NCBI GenBank assembly: GCA_000310025.1 | Contig: FN649740.1 | Location: forward strand, 4,501,343 to 4,565,342 | DNA: 64,000 nucleotides | Direction of reading: 5' to 3' | Origin: Ectocarpus siliculosus | Taxonomy: Eukaryota > Sar > Phaeophyceae > Ectocarpales > Ectocarpaceae | Shown: positions 9,901 to 20,099 of the stretch, in pieces | Layout of the letters: each line of letters starts with the position of its first letter | How positions within the stretch are numbered: the stretch's first letter is position 1 | Notes under the pieces: generated by a model | What the model was told of the DNA's origin: nothing | The model's database searches: none | Seen by the model: only the letters and a program-made list of their open reading frames with translations | Position numbers and translations under genes: made by a program

Positions 9901-12900
9901 CAAAATTTCATATGTTCGCTTCCACGGTCTCTGGGTAGCACCTCACCTCTTCTTCAGTGTCCTCGTCTAGGATGGAGCCCACCAAAATACTCTCGAATTC
10001 CGCCTCGCCGGTCAAGCTCCAATATTCCTCGGTTGATTCCGGCGTCGAGAACAAAGTAGAAGTCGCCTGGAAGCATCCCTGGATATCAGGGAGCTCCGAC
10101 GAAATGATCTGGAACGACTCGGTGTCCCCACATGTCGGCGAAGACGGAGCAATCTCAGGAGGTGAAGATGGGGCATGGACAACATCCGGGAAGTCGATCG
10201 GCTCGAGCGTAGGGGAGGGGGTCCCGCCCGAGATCGCCGACGTTGGTGTCGAGGTCGGTCCTTGCGTGGGAGGGAGGCCTTGGCTTTCGGCAGCCGGGTC
10301 CGGCGTTGGAGCCACGGAAGGAACCGGCTCTGACGTCGGTGTGACGGCCTCGGATACCGGAGCAGGCGCCACCTAGCCAGCGTTATTCCATGTGTTCGGG
10401 CAAAACGAAAACAAAGATGCTATGGATTAGGAGCGGGTTTCTTTTCTGATATCTTTTCATCTGCTGAAATCGCTCGGGCAGTCGAACAGCTATTTCATGC
10501 GTTCGTATTCTCGGCAGGACGGAAACAAGTGAGCTCCGAGTTCGTCTGAGCTGTACCTGGAGTTGGAGGTGTCCGACTTCACACCGACAACGCTGGTAGC
10601 ACGTGCAGTAGCGAACAGAGGAATATGGTTCGACAGTCGAAAGTGGTCCAAAATTCTGATCTTGCTGGAGACTGTACGACTACCGCCAGACTTGTGGTGG
10701 GGAGTAAGGATACCCTGTGAGCAGGGACCCACTTGTGTGCGCGTTACGAACCTAAGGCTGCACCCCCTCATGAAGCTGACACGTCAAGTCCAATGACTGC
10801 TACGATCGGGAGGCTTTGTAGCACAAGAACATCTAACTTGGGGAAAGTTGCGAGATGGAATGGCTAGCACCCTCTCGATCGCACGCCAAAGGGATGATGG
10901 CAACCCTTCGGACGTCAGGTACGCCGTTGCCCAGTTCTTCGTGAGACGTTTGGCTTGGCCAACACCTGTGATGAGGTGGGGCTCACACCAATGGGATTCC
11001 AGTCATTCTTGTTGGACGTGTCCGTTCGAAGCAGCCGGCCGCACGACCAAAACATGAGATGGGCACCAGGCCGTATCTTCTAAATATCTCGTCATATGCA
11101 CTATCGTATACCACACAAGATAGCACACCCCCTGGACCAATTATCAAAGCTCGATTGCGCCACGACGAAGAACATGCATAAACGAAACCATACATTTTCG
11201 GAAGGCTCTCGACAAGGCGGCTTCCACAACGCCAGTTTCGGCGCTGTGACTCGCTCTGCGGTCGAGATTTCGAGCTTTGAAAATCGGTCCAGGGTGTGTG
11301 TTTTCTTGTGTCGTATACGGTACTGCCCCCCCAGCATACCCGCCGGCCCATCCTTCCCAGATATCAGTATTATTGTGAAAAGGAAGCGCGCTTGTTGCAC
11401 ACATTAAGCGTTTTCAACATACCGGGGGCTCAGTCAAAGATACCGGTGCAGGCGTCGTGGCACCAACCGGTTCAGGAGCAGCAGGCACGGGTTCAAGCGT
11501 GGTAGGTACGGGTCCCGGCGTGGTCAATACGGTTGGGTCCGGCGTGATAGATACGGGTTCCGGTGTGGCAGGTACGGGTTCAGGCGTAGGGTTCACCTGT
11601 CCCGGCGTGGTCGATACTGTTGGTTCCGGCGTGGTAGAAACGGGTTCAGGCGTCGTTGACACGGGGTCCGGCGTAGGGGCTACCGGTTCCGGCGTGGTCA
11701 ATACGGTTGGTTCCGGTGTGGTAGATACGGGTTCCGGCGTCGTTGACACGGGGTCCGGCGTAGGGGCTACCGGTTCCGGCGTGGTCAATATGGTTGGTTC
11801 CGGTGTGGTAGATACGGGTTCCGGCGTCGTTGATACGGGGTCCGGCGTAGGGGATGCCGGTTCCGGCGTAGCAAGTACAGGTTCGGGCGTGGGCTCTGGG
11901 AGAGGGTCGGTGGGCTCAGGGGTGGGGTCTGGGAGAGGGGGTTCGGTAGGTTCAGGGGTGGGCTCTGGGAGAGGAGGCTCGGTAGCCTCAGGGGTGGGGC
12001 CGCTGGAGCATCCGCACGTGAAGCTGGCGCCATCGGCCCCGAAGGTCTGGGTCGACGAAGACGCGAAGGTGCCTATAGCGCGAGAGACAAGTGAAAAAAT
12101 TAATGACGATCCCCGGATGTGAGTTTGGGCATGGGTGAGGAGCACGACCGCCGTGCCGATTGGTTTCACCTAAGACAATGCTATGCACCGAGGGCACCAA
12201 GCCCGCACATGTGTATGGGCAAGATCACGTACGCGTGTGGGGATCGGAGTTCTGCAAACACCACACGGCGCGAGGTGTCGTCGGTGTGTATCGTGCACCA
12301 CGAGACAGGGAAGTTCAGGCTTACGGGTCGTAGATAGAGAGCGGACGAAAATCATCAAAACACATGGATTCGCAACACCGAGTATTCGAGAAAGTGTTAA
12401 GTCCCCTTGAACGCAACAGCGACACCAACAACAACTACAACGGGGATATAGCGGAATTCTACCTCCGTTTTACCGCTGAAACTCACAAACCCAGTTTGCG
12501 TCGGCCGGGTGAACTGTGTCAGCCGGCTCGAAGGAACCGCAGTAATACGCTAGCTCCCCATCAAACGCTGACGACGAAGTGATTTCCGGGACGTACGCCA
12601 GGTACCAGTAGATCTGCGACGAAATCGACGGGAGCACGATTGATATCGGAATGCGCGTGTTGTGGCCGATCGGATCATGTACATCCGCTGATCAGGACGT
12701 CGCTTGAATATCTTTGACGAAATGCCACTCTGGCTCTCCGCGACCGTGCTTTATCCGACGGGCGTCCCCGGGGCTCTCTCGGGCCCACGTGCTGTGCAAA
12801 ACACCATGATCCGCGAACGTTTGACGTCTTCGGGAGAATACGAGAAGGTAGCACTACTAAAGTCACGTAGAGAGGGGGTGGTATCTTGCGTCATATTTTC

Positions 12901-14869
12901 TTTCTACAGCACTCTCCACCTCCTCGGGTCTTCAACACAGAAAAAACGCGCGAACACTTCGGTTGCTTCTCGACACTTCGGTTGCTTCTCGACAGGCAGG
13001 GTACAGAGGACATTAACCAAAGAATCCCGTCATGCCTACGGAAGGAAAGGTGCCACGGCGTATAAAATACGATTCACTGGACAAGGTCGTGCGCGCTGGG
13101 GCCTATCGACTGATGCCAGGGGCGTGCATGGCACGAACGACCATCTCACCACAGCGTCGTCGTCGTCTGAACTCGGCAGGCTGTGAATCCACATCTCCGC
13201 ACCGCCTACTCCACCCGTCTGAGTGTAGACGTGCTCATCGGACAGCGTGTACCCCGTGGATAGGTAGCAACCATCCGCCTCCGGCAGGGCGGAAATGTCG
13301 ACAGTGAACGACTCTCCCTCGGAGCAAGAGCTCCCGCTGGGAGCAGTGGGTGTCGTACTGTCCACATCCGGGGCAGGGGTGGTGGTAACAGTGGGGGTCG
13401 GTGCGGTGTCGTCGTCGTCGCATCCGCAGTCTACGCCGAAGGTGGTGTCGGTGGCCGCCACAATCCCATCTTCGGTTGTATCATCAACACCTGGTTGTGG
13501 GGCGCGGGATGGCAGGGGTGACGCAGCTTGTGGACGCACACTCCCTCGGATATTCTGCAAAGTGCCATTGCCGTTTCACAAAAACTTTGGATTCATGAAG
13601 ACAACGACGAGTGGACTGAACGCTTAGACTAACCCTACCCACGGGTGGGACATGCAGCGTACGATAGTACGAGACAATCGACCTCGCACATCGCCGATGG
13701 GCAACGCTACCAACTTGGGACTTACAGTACCAGGTCGCTGTTGAAGGGTGTGCCGAGGTGACAGGCTCGAGCGAGAAACACGCTATGGTCAACGACGTTT
13801 CGCCGTGGTAGGCCGCCCAGATGTACTGCGCGCAGTCAAGCAAGGGCAACAAGCGAGATGAGAAAAACTAAGGAAGTCACCTCAAAACCCCGAGAACAGA
13901 CTGCCCTCTTTTCATCATGTTCCCATGGCACGGTCTGAGCGGCATCCTGACAACCAAAAGGGCTTGAAAGTGTACGACTACTCGATATTCGACTCGGGTA
14001 TTGATAATGCCACTTAGGTGATGGAACAGTTGGTTCGGCTTGGACTGTTGTGGCACGAGGAAGGAGGTTGATCGCCAAATCGTAGAAGCAATTGAAGGTC
14101 AACACGACATCGTGATACCACAAACGAAAGCAACGACAAAGAATGCATCCGCAAGTTAATGCCGCGTGGAGAGGCATCTATCAGAGTATTTTGGAATATG
14201 AAGGTGGAGGGTCGAATCTTTGCAACGACAGTTAAGCTACCTTATAGACCCCACCGACACATGTAGCACCCCCAGGTGTCATACGTGGCCAATCGCACTC
14301 CCACTACCCTTGAGTCGTCAGTTTACTTAGGACACTACACGTCGGACCGGCCTCTAGTTGGCCTCGCCGCGTACCTCAGCATCAACGTCGTCGCTGTTCA
14401 GCACGGCCGCAATCATTCCCGTCTCTCCAACAAACTCCGCCTCTCCTCCCTCTATCAAGTCCGTCTCGACCAGGCAGCCTTCCAGCAGGGGGAACATCGA
14501 GCTCGTCACCGTAACCCCCGAACCTTCGGCGCAAGTCTGTAGTCGACGATGCCGATCGTGGTTGTCGGTGTTCTTGGTGTGGCTGATCAGACCGGCTCGA
14601 AACTTTCGAAGCTGTGCATTTGTATCCTGCGATGAGTGAGCACGGCTTTTCTTGCGATCTTCGACGTTTGAAGCGAGGCCATGGAGTTTGGCCACTGAAC
14701 GCGGCGACCGGGGCCGCGTGAACGCAGCCGTTGTCATCGTGGCGATGTTGCTGGGGTGAAGAGGGTTGTCGGCTGCTACGGGATCGTTTATCTCTCTCTC
14801 ACTTGTCTGCGCGGCGCGGAAACGACGCAACTGAGCATGGGCATTCTCGACGATGTTGTCACCAGACAC
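6907..14869 (-). CDS. Modular secreted or membrane-anchored protein with three alpha-beta cysteine modules (multi-exon model)
   Basis: I do not recognise the family. Eight exons join with consistent phases: alpha1 14375-14869, beta1 13726-13825, alpha2 13150-13469, beta2 12487-12613, linker 11423-12072, alpha3 9983-10372, beta3 8920-9037, anchor 6907-7160; about 817 codons. Alpha exons show a Cys, a short hydrophobic-P run and GC (for example CSEGESF then ADGCY). Every alpha-beta intron is phase 0. Beta exons carry an aromatic-W pair (IYWYL, YIWAA, PWYL), then HPAD or HPST and W-x, ending in T at a phase-1 donor. The next exon supplies GC or GT in two of three cases, restoring WxC. Linkers start F-x-CGC and are Pro/Thr-rich. 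The last exon ends with a ~20-residue hydrophobic segment. The start exon is unresolved: a hydrophobic, Ala-rich ORF at 14859-15047 is a signal-peptide candidate. Probably a cell-surface protein; several smaller genes cannot be excluded. Confidence 0.6.
9690..9872 (-). repeat. Inverted partner of the 5592-5782 repeat, in the alpha3-beta3 intron
   Basis: The reverse complement contains GGGTTTTCGTCGCTTGGCA, a GAGCTCG block, CAGGTTACCG and GGTAACCATGA in the same order as 5592-5782. It lies within the intron between alpha3 and beta3 of the modular gene. Confidence 0.65.
11104..11320. mobile_element. 217-bp MITE with about 50-bp inverted repeats and TA target duplication
   Basis: The left end (CGTATACCACACAAGATAGC) and the reverse complement of the right end (CGTATACGACACAAGAAAAC) run in parallel for about 50 bp, through CCTGGACC and CAAAGCTCGA. 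TA flanks both sides (11102-11103 and 11321-11322). The paralogous position near 1365 lacks the insert and carries one TA, which fixes the element's borders. TA target choice fits Tc1/mariner-type mobilisation. A relative sits at 34554-34746. Confidence 0.8.
11440..11990 (-). repeat. Coding minisatellite in the proline-rich linker
   Basis: The linker exon is made of diverged 30-60 bp repeats encoding TPEPVSTTPEP-type units followed by PLPEPTPEPTEPP units. Low-complexity Pro/Thr stalks of this kind are typical of extracellular spacers and prone to length change. The plus-strand GSGV reading of the same bases is a shadow. Confidence 0.8.
12954..12991. repeat. Perfect 19-bp tandem duplication
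   Basis: ACACTTCGGTTGCTTCTCG occurs twice head to tail within the alpha2-beta2 intron. Confidence 0.85.
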
Positions 14870-14940
14870 CTGTGACGCGAATCGGGAGAACGGGAGAACG
14901 GGAGAAACCAAACATCGGTTGCATCGCGACCGTGGCAGTA

Positions 14941-14967
14941 GCGGCGGCGGCGGCGGCGGCGGCGGTG
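14941..14967 (+). repeat. Trinucleotide (GCG/GCC) array
   Basis: The array encodes an alanine run on one minus-strand frame (the signal-peptide candidate of the modular gene) and a proline run on another. Which frame is used is unresolved. Confidence 0.8.
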
Positions 14968-15169
14968 GGGGCGCAAGCAAGTAAGCCAATGATATGAGTG
15001 AGTCCTGGCGTGTGAGCCTCGATCCACGCAAGGAAATTGCCCCCCAATGTCCTTGTTGATCGTTGAATTGAAAATACCTAGGCGCGCCCTTGGGCGAGGT
15101 CTTCCAAATTCCCTGGGTGTCCGCTCCGTTGTCGGATGGAAGCACGGCATACCGGATGCACTTCATCCA

Positions 15170-16025
15170 AAGGATACTAAGCTGATCCGTCGGGACTCTT
15201 ACATGAGGTTTTAGCGGGATGAAGCTACTACTGCTGTGCTATGTACTGCTGTAGATGATAGTCTATCTATGTAGACGATAGACTATGTCCAACTGAAAAA
15301 TACATTCAGCTTGATTGATGTTGTATGACATGCATTTGTACGGAGCGGTGCGTTTTTTACACGTAGTTTTTTTTTTTGGGGGGGGGGTTATTAAGAGGAC
15401 AAGTGGAAAATAAATGTTTCAATAAAATACCCCCATTTGAAGAGAACAACATACAGTCTATGCTGTAAGATTTTACATTGTAGATCAAAAGGCTAGGCGC
15501 GGATGCCAGGTGCATCTTCATTGGGTCGGGTTCTCCCCCTTGCCCCCTTGTCGGCTTGTGTTGTTGTCTTGACCTCAATAATCGGTTCCGATCTCTTCTC
15601 TGTACCTATCCTGCGGCTGTGTAGAATACTCTAGGCTTGATCCGTACTGGTCCACGTGCCGCGCATGCCTTCCGTGATAACCCTATTTAGGCTATACAAG
15701 AAACGCAATGGCCGGAACGCCGATGAAAAATTAGGAGATCAGAGAGAAACACACGCGTTTGGCCCTCCTACACCCAGTCCCTCCGCACAAAAAAATGCCG
15801 CAATATATGTTCGTCAGCCATTGGTCGAGGGGCTACAACCCCCCAAAACACGTGGGGACACTTTTCATACTGAAGCCAAGTCAGCAATTTTTTCCAATAC
15901 CAGGCGATGAACAGTGGTACGACCTAGGGGGCACGCGGGTTGAGAGATGTGCAAGTCAGAGGCCCAGGAGAGGCATCGCACAGCATATCACACAGCGTAC
16001 CACCTCGGCCAAGCATGATAGATAG
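15170..16025. other. No supported gene
   Basis: This stretch holds a short hairpin near 15256-15285 (ATAGTCTATC and GATAGACTAT), a T/G homopolymer tract near 15368-15388, and the last block homologous to 2450-2812. No reading frame shows coding features. Confidence 0.5.
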
Positions 16026-16486
16026 TATTAGATAAAATTAGACCATCTGACCAGTCAACTAATAAAAGATATGCTCAGAGCTCGTTAGCACCCGGCCGGA
16101 ACACGTGGGCTTATGGCTTAATCACTGGGATTGAGAGTAGGGATCTCCGGGGGCGGACCCCTCGCCAGACGTTGCTGTTTTGCAATGGTAATTTTACGCA
16201 AAGGAAAGTGTTCCGGCCGGTATTCTTTTGTTAGAAAAGCTTACCCATTAGACTACAGAACCGGCCCGCACTTAAGAACCTCTTATTTGGAGCGAGGCTC
16301 GCTTCTTGTTGGCTGCCCCAAGCCGAGCTCAAGTTCTTATTTGCCAGGTTCTTATTTCGTCGTCAAGTTGTCTCCAGAAACGGTGTTCTTGTTCTTATTT
16401 CATCATCGATTGCTCAATTGGTGCATTACTCAACTGCACTCGAGGCAGAGTTTCATACCCGCAAACTCCCCCCCATGGGGCAACTG

Positions 16487-18900
16487 TCAACCGTCTTGGT
16501 CCACAAGAGTGACGTTGGGGGTGCGTACCCTTCCCGCCCTACTGACGCTCTCAAGCAAAACCCATGAGCCTACCGCCGCGTCCGGATCTCCGCTGTACTT
16601 GTCTAAGGGCAGCTTCATCTTGCGCGTACTGTGGTCTACTTCCAGCTGCACACAGTAGTCGTACAGGTGGCGCTGCGGAGATTGCTGAATGATCAACCCA
16701 CCGAACCACCCCATGCCCAGCCGAACAAGCACTCCACGTTGCAAAAGCAATCTGTCAAGAGCAGCGGGGGTAAATTCTTGAAGGCGAAAGCCCGCCGGGA
16801 TCTCCATTCCCTGCGTCTCGTCCTCCGGGTCGTCTGGGTCCATGCTGTCGTCCTCGTCCAAAAGAGCTAGCTCGTCGGTCTGGGATTGAGACATGTCTGG
16901 GACGAAGGGTACCGTGAAACACGAGAAGGAACGTACGGGTGTCATCGCCGTTACTCAACTGAAGTGAACACACCATTTGTTCGTAGACGTGACGCGGAAA
17001 CAGAATATCAGCAATATCCCAAACAGCACAAGGAAAGATGAACAAAAAGGACAATGAATTAACTGTAGTCTTGTAGTGCCAATCAAACTTACTGTCGTCA
17101 AGATGAACAAAAAGGACAATGAATTAACTGTATTCTATGTAGTGCCAATCAAACTTACTGTCGTCGTCTTCATCGCTGTATCCAGCGCCCTCCATGCCCT
17201 CCCCGCTGTTGGCACCGTTGCGCTCATCCCCGACGACCGGCTCGCGCCTTCCGGCGCCCTCCTCCTCCTTCCCCTCGGGCCCATCGCTGCCGTCCTCCGA
17301 ACCTCCTTCGTTCTCGCTGGAGTCTTCATCGTTTGCGAAGGTGTACGGCTGGTCCAAACCCTCCAAGGTGACTCGATCATCGCCTGAGCCGTCCACGGTC
17401 ATCGCCATCCCGCACTTTTCGAAAAGGCGGTGTCGGTACCCCTGATTGCTGTTGAGTTTTTCCATGGCCGCTCCCGCCCATTGAGTGATCAGTACGCGCC
17501 GGTCAGAAGCTGTCAGCGACGCGGTTTCCCACCTCTCGATGTTGTCCGACTGATCGAGCCACTTGTCCATCTCGTTGCCAACTTCACAGCTCCACGAGTC
17601 TCCTTGACTTTGCGGTCCGTAAAGCCGTCGCTTTCCAAGTCGAGATCGCGGAAGCGCTTCCGTTGGAGGACAAACGAAGCCGCCCCCCTCGCACCATCGA
17701 CCTTCACGTGCCAACAACGTCCAGGCCCGGCTTCTTCCCACGGCTGAACATGCCCTTTGGGAGTCTTCCCCAGCATCCGCTGCAGCCGCAAGCCGTTGGA
17801 CATGTTTGCATTGCTGTGCTGTGTTTTCACGTGGATCCCAAGTCCTTGCTCGTTCACGAAGGTCATGGGACAGTGAGTGCACGGTAGGCGCCGCTCTGGG
17901 GCCGGAGGTGGGAAGTTGATGCCCGACACATGCTCTGTGACACCACCGCGAGTCCGCTCAATCTGCACGGCGCGGTAGGAGAAGGGCGGAATTGAAGTGC
18001 AGGTGATTCAACGAGCTGTGGACCTGAAATTGCGTGGATGTCGATGGCAAAATATATAAATCTATGCAGATGGGGCGGGGGGTGATTACATGACCGTCTC
18101 TCGTGTGTTTGTATCACGGTGCTGCAAAAAAAAGGTTTCAAAATACGGTTGGGACGGCGCTCGTGTACGCGTTCTTTTTCGCCACTGTGTCTACTGTGCC
18201 GTCCTTGCCTTCCTCAAAAACGTGAGGCAAACGGAGAATATTTGAAAAAGTTGTACACATACATATACGCCATGCTGAAAGTCAGTCGTTTACACCAACC
18301 TGTGACAGAGTAGTTTTTCTCTCGATTTTTCATTTCATCACCACCGCGTTTTTTTTAAAACAACAGCAGCAGCAGGAGCACTCTTGCTGTATCTACACTA
18401 CATACATACAGCGGCTGGACCGCCGTACGACTGCTGTATATATGTACATCATCACAGCAACAGAGTTGTCAGACGACTGAACTCACCGGTTTTCCGCTGC
18501 CACGAGCGAACGCGTTGATGATGTTCCCACCTAGAACACCTTGGGCAGCTCGATTCCTGGCTTGCTTCCCCCGATCTGCGACCTTTCTCTTCCCGGCAGC
18601 CGCAGCAGTAGCAGGCGGTGGGTGCGAAGACGGTGCACCTCGCGCGCCGCCCGCATCTTGTGGCGTTAAAAACGACGGACGGGTGCTGGTGGAAATACCC
18701 TGGGCCTCTCCATCAATCTGCGTGATCCACTCTTCTTCGTTGAATACACCCGTCTGCTTCAGCCCCCATGCGTTCTCGATTGCGTCCCATCGCTCCTTCG
18801 CAACGGAGTTGCCCGCCTTCACATGTGCCTTTATCGTCTCGAAGTGACGGTCAAGAATCAGTCCTCGTTGTTTCAACTCCGAGAGTTTGCCAAGGTCCTT
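16487..18900 (-). CDS. Transposon-encoded C2H2 zinc-finger protein with pogo-like tail
   Basis: Three exons fit in phase. Exon a ends at 18487 (donor GTGAGT) and encodes a basic, Ala-rich segment; its 5' end is unresolved. Exon b (17159-17962) opens IERTRGG and has a canonical C2H2 finger CTHC-x12-H-x4-H. After a frame change near 17580 it continues EMDKWLDQSDNIERW and FEKCGMAMTVDGSGDD, followed by a long acidic stretch. Exon c (16487-16896) carries MSQSQTDELALLDEDD and a compact globular region (VRLGMGWFGGLIIQQ). The 'FEKCG...DGS.DD' element resembles the C-terminal end of pogo/Tigger DDE transposases (inference), but no DDE catalytic core is visible. The frame change means either a small error or a dead copy. 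Probably a non-catalytic accessory or relic of the transposon. Confidence 0.6.
17037..17167. repeat. About 65-bp tandem duplication covering a splice donor
   Basis: GATGAACAAAAAGGACAATG through AAACTTACTGTCGTC occurs twice in tandem. The duplicated segment contains the 3' end of exon b and its GTAAGT donor, leaving two equivalent donor sites. Confidence 0.8.
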
Positions 18901-19150
18901 CAACAACCCATGGGGATAGGGGGTTGGACAGGGACATGATCCCCCCTGCACGGCAGGCAACTCGTGGCACGCTGCACCGCGTTGCGTGGTAAAAAAAAAA
19001 ACTCGCTGGCACGGGACACGACGTGTATGAACAGCAGACCCCCACCTAAAAAAAAAATCTAAAAGTCTAGGTAGGTACCAACTACCTAGCAAAAAACCTG
19101 GGAACGCCCCCCCCCCCCTCCTCCTCCATCTGTGTATGTTCTTCTCTCGC

Positions 19151-19318
19151 CACCGCCGCGTCATGTCGTATGTTCTTATCTGTTGCACCAGTCGTACACC
19201 TCACTGGAGGTTCTTATTCTTAACAGCAGGTCCGATCTGAGCACGTGTTCTTACGGGCAAATTCTTAAAAATTGGATTTTTTGAGGCTCAAATTCTTAAC
19301 GCGGGCCGGTTCTGTACT
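19151..19318 (+). repeat. TTCTTA-rich inner end of the zinc-finger transposon
   Basis: It contains repeated TTCTTA words, GAGCACGTGTTCTTA and GAGGCTCAAATTCTTAAC in the same order as the dispersed fragments at 6505-6665 and 29168-29348. This identifies those as solo ends of the same family. Confidence 0.6.
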
Positions 19319-19548
19319 CAGTCAACGTTGACTGGTCAGATGGTCTAATTTTATCTAATAGATAGACCAAGGGTTCTCCCGTGCGTTGCACATAGCGGAG
19401 TCTAGGGTGACGTAAGTGCGGAAAATAGGCAATTTGAGTGCTGTGTCCCCAAAGTGTCCCCATTTGGGCTTCCAGTATAGACTAAAATAATGGAGGCCTT
19501 TGCACAAGCCACAAAAAATTCCAACAACCTTTCTGCACATATTTATAT

Positions 19549-19554
19549 TTTATT
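19549..19554 (-). promoter_or_regulatory. AATAAA polyadenylation signal candidate
   Basis: AATAAA on the minus strand about 100 bp after the stop codon of the small secreted-protein gene. Confidence 0.4.
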
Positions 19555-19654
19555 TCCCACGTCAAACTTCGCAGCAAGTGACACATGTTCGACCATGCAT
19601 GCTGCAACTGCTGTGGGAGCTAGCCCCAGACGAGGCGATGGCGTGCTTGCGGTT

Positions 19655-20027
19655 TCACATATGTATATATGTACCCTTTTCAGTTCGGTCAGAGAAACGA
19701 TTGCATCGGAAGGGAGAAAATTTAACGAGATGAGAGATGTGAGAGGCGCGTTGGTTGACTCTCAAACCAAAGCACAACGCATTCAACGTTGGTTTCAAGT
19801 CGATGCAGGGTTCGCTATCCACATCGCGAGTGCACGCGAACCTGAGTTCCAGAGGATGCAGATCACAGAGTGGCTGATGCGGCTGATGCAGCTGAAGCAG
19901 GATCTAGCAGAACCGCGCTTACCTTAGTGCGGCTCGGCGTGTGAGGTGCCCCAAACCCAACTCCAAGGAGCGCCACCAAGACGAGGACGACGCCCTTGCC
20001 ACGACGACGCGACGAGCAGGACAGCAT
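19655..20027 (-). CDS. Small secreted protein, two exons, 110 aa
   Basis: Exon 1 (19923-20027) encodes 35 residues: MLSCSSRRR, a hydrophobic core GKGVVLVLVALLGVGFG, then APHTPSRTK before a GTAAGCG donor. It reads as a classical signal peptide with probable cleavage before or after APH. Exon 2 (19655-19882, phase 0, after CATCAG) encodes 75 residues starting PHQPLCDLHPLEL and ends at TGA. A repeat of CATCAG makes the acceptor position ambiguous by six bases. AATAAA lies about 100 bp downstream (19549-19554). The duplicated but frame-disrupted copy at 4.1-4.45 kb keeps the same hydrophobic core and donor. Function unknown; no recognised domain. Confidence 0.5.
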
Positions 20028-20099
20028 TGCTTTGCAAGCTGGGTCCAAGTTGATTAGGGAACCAGTTTTAGACGCCGCAACAGCGGCAGCACCCAATAC

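Larger units (their letters stand above)
9900..15728. repeat. Segmental duplication, long copy
   Basis: This is the full-length partner of 97-2812. Matching blocks are about 9900-11510, 13480-14410 and 15390-15728. The intervening sequence, including alpha2, beta2 and the first part of alpha1, has no match in the short copy, which appears to have lost it. Confidence 0.75.
16026..19360. mobile_element. 3.3-kb DNA transposon with 34-bp terminal inverted repeats
   Basis: Positions 16026-16059 and 19327-19360 are perfect inverted repeats of 34 bp (outer end TATTAGATAAAATTAGACC). GATAG directly flanks both ends (16021-16025 and 19361-19365), a candidate 5-bp target duplication. A second inverted block (ACAGAACCGGCCCGC followed by TTAAGAA) lies immediately inside the right end (19293-19318). 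On the left it is displaced to 16253-16278 by about 190 bp. That inserted piece has its own inverted ends (CCGGCCGGAACAC and GTGTTCCGGCCGG), so the left terminus was itself hit by a small insertion. The internal gene is on the minus strand. Confidence 0.8.

Noticed and set aside
11457-12122. 221-codon plus-strand ORF rich in GSGV repeats
   Set aside because: It is the antisense reading of the Pro/Thr-rich linker exon. The minus strand has consistent splice sites and joins in phase to conserved modules.
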